Source of the DNA: Enterovibrio paralichthyis
Lineage (GTDB): Bacteria; Pseudomonadota; Gammaproteobacteria; Enterobacterales; Vibrionaceae
DNA: 64,000 nucleotides
NCBI RefSeq assembly: GCF_019209835.1
Contig: NZ_JAHUTS010000015.1
Location: 1 to 64,000, forward strand
Direction: 5' to 3'
The translations under genes and the position numbers were made by a program. Below, one piece after another: positions 48,341 to 56,834 of this stretch (the first letter of the stretch is position 1; each line of letters begins with the position of its first letter). The notes beneath the pieces are model-generated. The model did no database searches. It was not told the origin of the DNA and worked only from the letters and a program-made list of their open reading frames with translations.

Positions 48341-51049
48341 TTATGCTTTAGCTGCTTCTTTTTTTGCTTTCGCTGCTGGTTTAGCGGCGGCTGCAGTGCG
48401 GTCTTCGCTTTTCTTGATAACGGTAGTGCCTTCGAAAGTTTCACCTTCTACAAACGCTTTACCGTAGTAAGCCGCCAGCAGGACTTCTTTCAGTTCTGCA
48501 ATCAGTGGGTAGCGTGGGTTCGCACCAGTACATTGGTCATCGAACGCTTCAACAGCCAGCTCGTCCACTTTCGCCAGGAAGTCTGCTTCCTTCACGCCTG
48601 CTTCCTGAATAGACATTGGGATGTCCAGGTCAGTTTTCAGCTCGTCCAGCCATGCCAGCAGACGCTCAATTTTCTGAGCAGTGCGGTCGCCAGCTTGGCT
48701 CAGACCCAGGTGGTCAGCCACTTCTGCGTAACGACGACGTGCTTGTGGGCGGTCGTACTGAGAGAACGCAGTTTGCTTGGTTGGGTTGTCGTTTGCGTTG
48801 TAACGAACAACGTTAGAAATCAGCAGTGCGTTTGCCAGGCCGTGTGGCAGGTGGAACTCAGCACCGATTTTGTGCGCCATTGAGTGACATACACCCAGGA
48901 AGGCGTTCGCAAACGCGATACCAGCGATAGTTGCTGCGTTGTGCACTTTCTCACGAGCGATTGGGTCTTTCGCGCCATTCGCGTAGCTTGATGGCAGGTA
49001 TTCTTTCAGCATCTTCAGTGCTTGCAGAGCCTGACCGTCAGAGTATTCGTTCGCCAGAACAGATACGTATGCTTCCAGAGCGTGAGTCACTGCATCGTAA
49101 CCACCGAATGCGGTCAGCGACTTAGGCATGTTCATCACCAGGTTCGCATCTACGATTGCCATTTGTGGTGTCAGTTCGTAGTCAGCCAGTGGGTATTTCG
49201 CACCAGTCTTGTCGTCAGTTACAACCGCGAAAGGTGTGACTTCTGAACCCGTACCTGAAGTGGTAGTGATACAAACCAGTTCCGCTTTCTTACCCATTTT
49301 AGGGAACTTGTAAATACGTTTACGGATGTCCATAAAGCGCATTGCCAGTTCTTCGAAGTGCGTTTCTGGGTGCTCGTACATTACCCACATGATTTTCGCT
49401 GCATCCATTGGTGAACCACCGCCCAGGGCAATGATTACGTCTGGCTGGAAGCTCTTCATTGCTTCTGCGCCTTTCTCAACAACAGTCAGCGTTGGGTCAG
49501 CTTCAACTTCGAAGAAAGTCTGAACTTCCATGCCTTGCGCTTTCAGCAGGGCAACCACTTCATCAGAGTAACCGTTGTTGAACAGGAAGCGGTCAGTTAC
49601 CACGAATGCACGCTTCTTGCCTTCCAGATCACCCAGAGCGATTGGCAGGCTGCCACGACGGAAGTAGATAGATTTCGGTAGTTTGTGCCACAGCATGTTT
49701 TCAGCTCGCTTCGCTACAGTTTTCTTGTTGATAAGGTGCTTAGGACCCACGTTCTCAGAGATAGAGTTACCGCCCCAAGAACCACAACCCAGAGTCAGTG
49801 ATGGTGCAACGTTGAAGTTGTACAGGTCACCGATACCACCGTGAGTGGTTGGGATGTTCACAAGAATACGTGCGGTTTTCAGCTTGTCGCCGAAGTATTT
49901 GATACGGTCTTGGTTTACGTCCTGGTTGGTGTACAGACCAGAGGTGTGGCCGATACCACCGATTTCAACCATAGTTACCGCTTGAGCTACTGCGTCTTCG
50001 AAGTCAGTTGCGCGGAACAGACCCAGTGTTGGAGACAGTTTCTCGTGTGCGAATGCGTCGTCGTAAGAAACTTTGCCCAGGCCTTCACCGATCAGTACTT
50101 TAGTGTCAGCAGGAACAGTTACACCCGCCATTTCTGCAATTTTCACTGCAGGCTGACCTACGATGTTTGCGTTCAGCGCGCCATCAATCAGCAGCACTTT
50201 ACGTACTTTGTCCGCTTCTTCTTTGCTCAGTACGAAACCTTTGTGAGAAGCAAAGCGCTCTTTCACTTCGTCATATACTGCGTCAACAACGATTGCAGCC
50301 TGCTCAGACGCACACACTACACCGTTATCGAAAGTCTTAGACATCAGGATAGAAGCTACTGCACGTTTGATGTCAGCAGTTTCATCGATAACAACTGGAA
50401 CGTTACCCGCACCAACACCGATAGCTGGTTTACCAGAAGAGTAAGCCGCTTTAACCATGCCTGGGCCACCTGTTGCCAGGATCAGGTTGATGTCGTCGTG
50501 CTTCATCAGTGCGTTAGACAGTTCTACTGAAGGCTGGTCGATCCAACCGATGATGTCTTTTGGTGCGCCCGCTGCTACTGCTGCGTCAAGAACCAGTTTT
50601 GCTGCATCGTTAGTAGAGTTTTTCGCACGTGGGTGTGGCGAGAAGATAATACCGTTACGGGTCTTCAGAGAAATCAGAGATTTGAAGATCGCGGTTGAGG
50701 TTGGGTTGGTGGTTGGAACGATACCACAGATGATACCTACAGGCTCAGCGATAGTGAAAGTACCGAATTCTTCGTTTTCTTCCAGAATGCCGCAGGTTTT
50801 TTCGTCTTTGTATTTGTTGTAGATAAATTCAGAAGCGAAGTGGTTTTTGATGACCTTGTCTTCGACAATACCCATGCCAGATTCTTCGACAGCTTGTTGT
50901 GCCAGAGGAATACGGGCGTTGTTAGCAGCCAAAGACGCAGCGCGGAAGATTTTGTCAACTTGCTCTTGAGAGTAAGTTGCGAACTCTTTTTGCGCTTTCT
51001 TAACACGCTCAACCATTGCGTTGAGTTCGGCTACGTTAGTTACAGGCAT
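48341..51049 (-). CDS. adhE: bifunctional acetaldehyde-CoA/alcohol dehydrogenase AdhE
   Basis: Fermentative enzyme that reduces acetyl-CoA to ethanol in two steps, 902 residues, able to form spirosomes. N-terminal aldehyde dehydrogenase half with the active Cys in FDNGVVCASEQ; C-terminal iron alcohol dehydrogenase half with GGGSPMD and the metal histidines in GVCHSMAHKIGAEFHLPHG. An Ala/Lys-rich tail of about 20 residues (KPAAKAKKEAAKA) extends past the enteric homologue. It has a long leader region with an FNR-like site. Divergent ychE gives the same order as in E. coli. Confidence 0.96.
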   Translation of the reverse strand: MPVTNVAELNAMVERVKKAQKEFATYSQEQVDKIFRAASLAANNARIPLAQQAVEESGMGIVEDKVIKNHFASEFIYNKYKDEKTCGILEENEEFGTFTIAEPVGIICGIVPTTNPTSTAIFKSLISLKTRNGIIFSPHPRAKNSTNDAAKLVLDAAVAAGAPKDIIGWIDQPSVELSNALMKHDDINLILATGGPGMVKAAYSSGKPAIGVGAGNVPVVIDETADIKRAVASILMSKTFDNGVVCASEQAAIVVDAVYDEVKERFASHKGFVLSKEEADKVRKVLLIDGALNANIVGQPAVKIAEMAGVTVPADTKVLIGEGLGKVSYDDAFAHEKLSPTLGLFRATDFEDAVAQAVTMVEIGGIGHTSGLYTNQDVNQDRIKYFGDKLKTARILVNIPTTHGGIGDLYNFNVAPSLTLGCGSWGGNSISENVGPKHLINKKTVAKRAENMLWHKLPKSIYFRRGSLPIALGDLEGKKRAFVVTDRFLFNNGYSDEVVALLKAQGMEVQTFFEVEADPTLTVVEKGAEAMKSFQPDVIIALGGGSPMDAAKIMWVMYEHPETHFEELAMRFMDIRKRIYKFPKMGKKAELVCITTTSGTGSEVTPFAVVTDDKTGAKYPLADYELTPQMAIVDANLVMNMPKSLTAFGGYDAVTHALEAYVSVLANEYSDGQALQALKMLKEYLPSSYANGAKDPIAREKVHNAATIAGIAFANAFLGVCHSMAHKIGAEFHLPHGLANALLISNVVRYNANDNPTKQTAFSQYDRPQARRRYAEVADHLGLSQAGDRTAQKIERLLAWLDELKTDLDIPMSIQEAGVKEADFLAKVDELAVEAFDDQCTGANPRYPLIAELKEVLLAAYYGKAFVEGETFEGTTVIKKSEDRTAAAAKPAAKAKKEAAKA

Positions 51050-51203
51050 AGTTGTCTCCTACATACCTAAAGTTTGAAAATTATTTAGTAACTACATGCT
51101 CATTTGGTTAGAGGCCTAAGCAACACAACTCCCCTGTGTGCCTTGGCAAGCATTTAGTAAATAACTTTCAAAACTGATTATAGGATTTCATAAAAGCAGA
51201 AAA

Positions 51204-51217
51204 TTGATCCGGATCAT
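51204..51217. promoter_or_regulatory. FNR-like site upstream of adhE
   Basis: TTGATCCGGATCAT, one mismatch to TTGAT-N4-ATCAA, 155 bases before the adhE start. Oxygen-linked control of adhE is expected. Confidence 0.55.
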
Positions 51218-51397
51218 GTGTAGTAAACTTTCACAAAGAATTTCACCACACGGTCAATTTTTAAGCAAAACACCCTGTAATCGACGTCCTGAAAGCCAAA
51301 AACCCCAAAAAAACCACGTGAATGTAACACATGCGCATTGTGTCTCATACACTTGTATAACCCCTTTTGTTTTCAATGTCGCGGCAAGATTTCTTTA

Positions 51398-51413
51398 TGT
51401 GATCACTATCACG
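51398..51413. promoter_or_regulatory. CRP-like site between adhE and ychE
   Basis: TGTGATCACTATCACG, nine of ten consensus positions of TGTGA-N6-TCACA. Confidence 0.5.
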
Positions 51414-51655
51414 CATATGGTTGTTGTAATTTTTGTACAGGTAATTTTCCACACAAATGCAACGGATTATATTTAGTACACTTATTGGTCTTTTTCGCCT
51501 TGAAAACCCTAAAAAAGATATGCCAAAAAATATTCACACCTATCCCGCTGCTTGTGATTGGCATTTACTCTTTCGGCGCTATACTAGCGCCCGCGAATGC
51601 ACTTTGTGCGATCTGCGTCTAATCCTTCCGTTTCTCAGATTTCGAGTGTTTGGGA

Positions 51656-52294
51656 ATGAACAGCATCGAGCTTGTAATATTTTTTCAGTTTTTCATCGGT
51701 TTGTTTGCTGCGGTGAACCCGCTGGGCATCATGCCAATCTTTGTTTCGCTGACTGCACATCAGGCACCGGTAGAACGCAATAAAACCGCCTACATCGCGA
51801 GTATTGCTGTTGCTGCCATTCTAGTGGTGTCTCTGCTTGCCGGTCAGTTACTGTTGGACTTTTTTAGCATCTCTCTGGACTCATTCCGCGTCGCGGGCGG
51901 CCTGCTGCTGGTAAGCATCGCCTTTACCATGATGAGCGGTAAGCTGGGTGAGGATAAGCAGAACAAACAGGAGCAGTCGGAATCAGTCAGCCGTGAGCAA
52001 ATCGGCGTTGTGCCTTTGGCGATGCCTTTGCTGGCAGGCCCGGGTGCGATCAGTTCGACAATTGTATACGCCAGCCGTTATCCAAGCTCAGTAGACACCG
52101 TCGGTTTGATTGTGTGTATCTGTCTGTTTGCTGCAGGTATCTGGGGCTTGCTGCGTCTGGCTCCAACCATCGTGAAATTCCTCGGCCAGACCGGTATCAA
52201 CGTGATCACACGTATCATGGGTCTTATCCTGGCGGCGTTGGGTATTGAATTTATCACCAATGGTTTACGTGCACTGTTCCCAGGCCTGAGTTAA
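51656..52294 (+). CDS. ychE: MarC-family membrane protein YchE
   Basis: A 212-residue inner-membrane protein with six hydrophobic helices. The MarC-family stretch FFIGLFAAVNPLGIMPIF is at the start, and PLAMPLLAGPGAISS recurs in the middle, as in the two internal repeats of the family. ATG at 51656 is preferred to a TTG two codons earlier. Function of the family is unknown. Its place beside adhE matches other gammaproteobacteria. Confidence 0.88.
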   Translation: MNSIELVIFFQFFIGLFAAVNPLGIMPIFVSLTAHQAPVERNKTAYIASIAVAAILVVSLLAGQLLLDFFSISLDSFRVAGGLLLVSIAFTMMSGKLGEDKQNKQEQSESVSREQIGVVPLAMPLLAGPGAISSTIVYASRYPSSVDTVGLIVCICLFAAGIWGLLRLAPTIVKFLGQTGINVITRIMGLILAALGIEFITNGLRALFPGLS

Positions 52295-52324
52295 ACCGCA
52301 AGGTTTGGTTGGGATACCGAGAAC

Positions 52325-52360
52325 AAAAAAACGCGCCGGGCACTGTCCGGCGCGTTTTTT
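52325..52360. terminator. bidirectional terminator between ychE and murP
   Basis: Perfect 14-bp stem AAAAAACGCGCCGG / CCGGCGCGTTTTTT with a 7-base loop; A and T runs give a U tract in both directions. The two genes are convergent. Confidence 0.92.
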
Positions 52361-52375
52361 ATTGGGGTTTGTTTA

Positions 52376-53821
52376 TCAGCTAAGGTCGATGTTTTTGGTA
52401 CCAAAGAAATATGTCACCAGGAAGCCCACGGTATAGGCCACCAACAAACCACCTGTGAACACTGCCATCCCCGCGAATATCCCATCCGGTGACGTCATCA
52501 GCGGGATAGCCACTATGCCGGAAGGGCCGAATACGGTGTTCAAACCCACTGGCAAGCCCAGGGTCGAAATAAGACCGATAAAGAAGCCACCGCCCGCCCC
52601 GCCGATACACGCTGTAATAAAGGGCTTCACGCGCGGCAAGGTCACACCGTAAATCAATGGCTCACCAATCCCAAGAATACCCGGAATGATGGCACCTTTG
52701 ATTTGAGTACGGATCACCGCATCTTTCTTCGCTTTGGCATACAGCGCCAGAGAGGCACCGACCTGACCGGCACCCGCCATCGCCAGAATTGGGAACAGGG
52801 AGTTAAAGCCCTGCGCTTCCATCAGCGCCAGATACACAGGGACAAACCCCTGGTGAATACCGAACACCACCGAAATCAGGAACAGGCCTGCCAGAATTGC
52901 CGCGCCCAACGGGTTGTCGTTCAGGTTCAGGAACAGCCAGGACATACCTTTAAACAGCTCACCGCCGATAGGCATGATCACCAGGAAGGTTACCGCGCCC
53001 ATAATGAGCAAGGTCACCACCGACGTGAGTATCATGTCGAGGTCGTCAGGCATGTATTCGCGCACCTTGCGCTCCACCTGTGCCCCCAGTATTGCTGCCA
53101 GCAACACACCGATGATGTTACCGCGTGGGTCGATCGCGAAGCCGAAAAACTCACTCATCCCGGAATAAAAGCCCCGGGTTGCTTCCGGGTCATAGCCCAA
53201 GACAAAGAGCGACGCCAGAATGGCACCGTTAACACCAGAACCGCCAAACGCCTGCTGGGCGTTGTAGCCAATCAGGATGCTGAGGAAGGCAAACAAGCCC
53301 TTACCGAACACTTTCAGGTAAGCAACCAAATCGACCATGAACTCGCTGGGTGTTTGGCCAACAATAAAGACCTGTTCCAGAAGAGTGGCGATACCCAATA
53401 GCAAACCGGCAGCGATAAAACCTGGGATCAGCGGGGTAAAAATGGTGGCAAATTTGCTTAGAAAACGTTGCACCGCGCTGGTCTGTTTGCTTTTCATCTG
53501 CTTTTTCTGCTCGGCAGCAATCGCAGACAGATCGTTATTCACCGCCGTCGCTTCTACCACTTCGCCGGATTCAATCATTGCATTCATCATCTCGGCAGCA
53601 GATTGTGCTTTCCCTGGCCCTAAAATGATTTGTAGCTGTGAATCACTTTCAATGACGCCCATCACACCGGCGATTTTCTTGATCGCCGTGTGATCGGCCA
53701 AGTCAGGATTTGCCAGCGACAAACGCAGCCGGGTCATACAGTTTCCGCATTTGGTGACGTTGCCACTGCCACCAACCAGTGACAGCACTTCCGCTATCAT
53801 GGGTTTGGTTATTTTTGCCAT
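52376..53821 (-). CDS. murP: PTS IIBC for N-acetylmuramic acid, MurP
   Basis: Imports and phosphorylates N-acetylmuramic acid to its 6-phosphate. 481 residues: an N-terminal IIB domain with the phospho-cysteine in NCMTRLRL (about residue 28), a linker, and a glucose-superfamily IIC membrane domain with ten or so helices (from about 110). There is no IIA, as is usual for MurP, which borrows IIA-Glc. It follows murQ by 31 bases in the same direction. Confidence 0.92.
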   Translation of the reverse strand: MAKITKPMIAEVLSLVGGSGNVTKCGNCMTRLRLSLANPDLADHTAIKKIAGVMGVIESDSQLQIILGPGKAQSAAEMMNAMIESGEVVEATAVNNDLSAIAAEQKKQMKSKQTSAVQRFLSKFATIFTPLIPGFIAAGLLLGIATLLEQVFIVGQTPSEFMVDLVAYLKVFGKGLFAFLSILIGYNAQQAFGGSGVNGAILASLFVLGYDPEATRGFYSGMSEFFGFAIDPRGNIIGVLLAAILGAQVERKVREYMPDDLDMILTSVVTLLIMGAVTFLVIMPIGGELFKGMSWLFLNLNDNPLGAAILAGLFLISVVFGIHQGFVPVYLALMEAQGFNSLFPILAMAGAGQVGASLALYAKAKKDAVIRTQIKGAIIPGILGIGEPLIYGVTLPRVKPFITACIGGAGGGFFIGLISTLGLPVGLNTVFGPSGIVAIPLMTSPDGIFAGMAVFTGGLLVAYTVGFLVTYFFGTKNIDLS

Positions 53822-53852
53822 ACAAGGAACTCCTTACAATTACCCGCACCTA

Positions 53853-54755
53853 TCAACGGTCATTGAGTGCCGCGCGGATAAAGCCTTGGTGTTGAGCCAG
53901 TTTTAGTTTTGCTTCTTCAGCATCAAAGCCACCAAGAAGCATGAGGATTGCGGTTTTGCAGTGACGGTTGCAGGCAGACAGGGCTTGTTCCGCTTCTTCG
54001 GCAGACACACCGGTAGCCTCTACAACGATATTGGTTTGGCGCTGGATAAGCTTGGCGTTGGTCGCCTCGACATCCACCATCAGGTTGCCGAAGACCTTGC
54101 CGCTTTTGATCATTGCGCCCGTGGTAAGCATATTGAGCACCAGCTTCTGCGCCGTACCGGCTTTCATACGCGATGAACCCGTGACGACTTCTGGGCCAAC
54201 AACCGGTGTGATTACGATGTCTGCATGCGCTTCCATCGGACAGCCAGGGTTACAAGCAAGAGAGACGACTTTTGCACCGACTGACTGTGCGTACTCCATC
54301 CCGGCAATGACATACGGTGTGCGGCCGCTGGCAGCGATACCCACTACCACATCGCAGGCTGAAAGGTTCAGACCCACCAAATCCGCTTTACCCAGCTCGC
54401 GGTTGTCTTCGGCATTTTCCACCGCCTTGAGGATGGCTTTGTGACCACCGGCAATCAGACCTATCACCATATTGGGATCGCTGCCGTAGGTCGGCGGACA
54501 TTCACTGGCATCCAAAATACCCAAACGGCCAGACGTACCGGCGCCCATATAAATCAGGCGTCCACCTTGCGCGAACGCCGCAGCGACGGCGTCCACTGCT
54601 TGCGCGATCTGCGGCAGCGTCTTTTCTACCGCCAGGGCTACCAGTTGGTCCTGTTGGTTAATCACCTGCAGCATTTCCTGGGTTGTCAGGGTATCTATTT
54701 GTGCGCTGGCAGGATTACGGCTTTCAGTGACCAGTTGGGTTAAATCAATCTTCAT
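53853..54755 (-). CDS. murQ: N-acetylmuramic acid 6-phosphate etherase MurQ
   Basis: Cleaves the lactyl ether of MurNAc-6-P to GlcNAc-6-P. 300 residues with the SIS sugar-phosphate fold: MGAGTSGRLGILDASECPPT, then the active Glu region in ASGRTPYVI and SSRMKAGTAQKLVLNML. The frame runs 19 codons further, but ATG at 54755 gives the family start MKIDLTQLVTESRNP. First gene of murQP, divergent from murR. Confidence 0.94.
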   Translation of the reverse strand: MKIDLTQLVTESRNPASAQIDTLTTQEMLQVINQQDQLVALAVEKTLPQIAQAVDAVAAAFAQGGRLIYMGAGTSGRLGILDASECPPTYGSDPNMVIGLIAGGHKAILKAVENAEDNRELGKADLVGLNLSACDVVVGIAASGRTPYVIAGMEYAQSVGAKVVSLACNPGCPMEAHADIVITPVVGPEVVTGSSRMKAGTAQKLVLNMLTTGAMIKSGKVFGNLMVDVEATNAKLIQRQTNIVVEATGVSAEEAEQALSACNRHCKTAILMLLGGFDAEEAKLKLAQHQGFIRAALNDR

Positions 54756-54794
54756 TTTCTGTCTCTTCGTCAGGAGAATTGCGGGCAATCGTAC

Positions 54795-54809
54795 GGAATA
54801 AAATATTCC
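54795..54809. promoter_or_regulatory. candidate MurR operator 1
   Basis: GGAATA-AAA-TATTCC, a perfect inverted repeat, 40 bases upstream of the murQ start. Confidence 0.5.
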
Positions 54810-54958
54810 CATTTAGTGATAAAAATCACAGCTGAAGTTATTCTTATTGGCGTGATACGCTGGAATAATGGTGTCTAATTGCAGTATCAGAAATGAAGAA
54901 TCGGCCATAACGTGTTGATAAAAATAAACCACACAGTATTCATGGCAATTTTCCATTT

Positions 54959-54973
54959 GGAATAATTTATTCA
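54959..54973. promoter_or_regulatory. candidate MurR operator 2
   Basis: GGAATAATTTATTCA, nearly the same dyad as operator 1, 17 bases upstream of the murR start. A half site TGGAATAATGG lies near 54860. Placement next to both starts suits repression of murQP and self-repression of murR. Confidence 0.5.
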
Positions 54974-54989
54974 AGAAATCAGGAAAAGA

Positions 54990-55841
54990 ATGTCTGTCCT
55001 TCAACGAATTGTCAGCCGCCGTACCCAATTGTCTGATGCCGGGCGCCAGATTGGAGACTGGGTGCTTGCTAACCCAGCCCTCAGCACGACACTGACCAGC
55101 CAGGTTTTGGCTGCCAATGCAGGGGTCAGCCAATCCAGCATTGTTAAATTTACCCAGCGCCTGGGATTTAAAGGTTACAGCGAATTTAAACTGGCACTCA
55201 CTGAGGAGCTGGGAAGGAAAACGGCGCTGGAAAGCCAGCCCTTGCACAGCAACATTCTGGCGGATGATCCGCTGGCGGTGACGGCGCAAAAACTGGTACA
55301 GGCCAAAACTGACGCAATGTTCCACACCACCAATGCATTGCGTCTGGATGAGTTTTCAAAAGTTATTGAGTGGCTGGATCAGGCCAAGCGGGTTCAAATC
55401 ACGGGTATCGGCGGTTCCGCCCTCACCGCCAAAGATCTCGCCTTCAAATTACTGAAGCTTGGCATCACAACGCTCACCGAGCAGGACAGCCACGTACAAA
55501 TCGCAACGGCGCGGATTTTAAGCGCCGGAGATGTACAGATCGCCATTTCGTTTTCCGGCGAACGGAAAGAGATTCTGGTGGCAGCGGAAGCCGCCAAACA
55601 GCAGGGTGCAACCTTGATTGCCCTCACTGCGCCGAGAAAAAACAAACTCCGCGAATTGGCGGATATTTCGCTCGATACCATTGCTGATGAAAACCAGTAT
55701 CGCACTTCGGCCATTGCCTCACGCACCGCGCAAAACGTGCTGACCGATCTGATTTTTCTCTCTTTGGTACAGCTGCGAGAGGCCTCTGCGAGACAACTGA
55801 TTGACGATATCTCTTCCGATATTCGCCAAATCCTGAAGTGA
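54990..55841 (+). CDS. murR: RpiR-family regulator MurR
   Basis: Repressor of the murQP operon, 283 residues: N-terminal RpiR helix-turn-helix (about 1-80, QVLAANAGVSQSSIVKFTQRLGF) and C-terminal SIS domain (about 125-265, ITGIGGSALTAKDLAFKL), which binds a sugar phosphate, MurNAc-6-P in the E. coli protein. ATG at 54990 has AGGAAA upstream. Confidence 0.92.
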   Translation: MSVLQRIVSRRTQLSDAGRQIGDWVLANPALSTTLTSQVLAANAGVSQSSIVKFTQRLGFKGYSEFKLALTEELGRKTALESQPLHSNILADDPLAVTAQKLVQAKTDAMFHTTNALRLDEFSKVIEWLDQAKRVQITGIGGSALTAKDLAFKLLKLGITTLTEQDSHVQIATARILSAGDVQIAISFSGERKEILVAAEAAKQQGATLIALTAPRKNKLRELADISLDTIADENQYRTSAIASRTAQNVLTDLIFLSLVQLREASARQLIDDISSDIRQILK

Positions 55842-55961
55842 TGCCGATCCCGTTGATTAGCATTGCCCAACAAAATCCCTGTGCCCGTCTGCCACTTGAC
55901 CAATAAAGCGGGCTCAGGCTGCTAAACTTTTCATATCTCATAGAGTTTTAGCGGACATGAC

Positions 55962-56801
55962 ATGAGCAGGAATGCTGTTCAGGATTATCTCTACACCACC
56001 ATTTTCGGTACAGAAACCCAACACGGGAAAGCGTTTGATGTGGCGCTCATCGTCATCATCCTTGCGTCTATTCTGGTGCTGATGCTGGAATCTGTCAGTG
56101 ACATGCAGGCGAAGCATGGGCATCTGTTTTATGCCCTTGAGTGGGGATTTACCATTTTCTTTACCATTGAGTATGCCCTACGGCTCTATTGCTCCCCTGC
56201 TCCTAAAGCCTATGTGAGAAGCTTTTACGGCATCATTGATCTGCTCGCCATCCTGCCCACCTACATTGCGGTATTCCTGCCTGGTGCAAACTACCTGATG
56301 GTGATCCGTTTGCTGCGGGTACTTCGGATTTTCCGGATCCTCAAGTTAATGCGCTACCTGCAGGAGTCCGATGCACTGCTCTCTTCGCTCCGGATGTCGA
56401 GCCGCAAGATTTTTATTTTCTTCTTTTCAGTGATGGTGCTGGTGACCGTGTTCGGTTCGCTGATGTTTGTGATTGAAGGGCCGGAGCACGGTTTTACCAG
56501 CATCCCCTATTCGATTTACTGGGCGATTGTGACCATGACAACGGTGGGTTATGGCGATATCGTGCCGCAAACCAGTATCGGTAAATCACTGGCAGCAATC
56601 ACCATGCTGATGGGTTATTCCATCATCGCTGTGCCAACAGGGATTATTACCGCACAGATGGGGCAGGATCTGAAACGCCAGCGCCAGCTTATCCGCTGCC
56701 CGAACTGCTCGCGCTCAGGACACGACAATGACGCCAGTTTTTGCAAACACTGCGGCAGTGATCTCTCGGCCGATTCCACCCATAAAAAAAGCGAAGCCTG
56801 A
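55962..56801 (+). CDS. voltage-gated-type potassium channel with C-terminal zinc ribbon
   Basis: A 279-residue six-helix ion channel. S4 has the regularly spaced arginines of a voltage sensor (VIRLLRVLRIFRILKLMR, 114-131). The pore loop carries the K+ filter TVGYGD at 194-199. After S6 a short basic stretch leads to a zinc-ribbon-like C-x2-C...C-x2-C motif (Cys246, 249, 261, 264) in place of the usual RCK domain. Start ATG at 55962 follows a short gap after murR, and the stop lies inside the terminator loop. Confidence 0.9.
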   Translation: MSRNAVQDYLYTTIFGTETQHGKAFDVALIVIILASILVLMLESVSDMQAKHGHLFYALEWGFTIFFTIEYALRLYCSPAPKAYVRSFYGIIDLLAILPTYIAVFLPGANYLMVIRLLRVLRIFRILKLMRYLQESDALLSSLRMSSRKIFIFFFSVMVLVTVFGSLMFVIEGPEHGFTSIPYSIYWAIVTMTTVGYGDIVPQTSIGKSLAAITMLMGYSIIAVPTGIITAQMGQDLKRQRQLIRCPNCSRSGHDNDASFCKHCGSDLSADSTHKKSEA

Positions 56802-56812
56802 GCTTCGCTTTT
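56787..56812 (+). terminator. terminator of the K+ channel gene
   Basis: Perfect 11-bp stem AAAAGCGAAGC / GCTTCGCTTTT; the channel TGA codon forms part of the loop. It also ends the convergent cysS side weakly. Confidence 0.85.
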
Positions 56813-56834
56813 CAAGGTTCAAATCTGGTTTGGC

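Larger units (their letters stand above)
51050..51655. other. adhE/ychE divergent control region
   Basis: About 600 bases without a supported gene. It contains the FNR-like and CRP-like sites listed and must hold the promoters of both genes. Confidence 0.55.
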
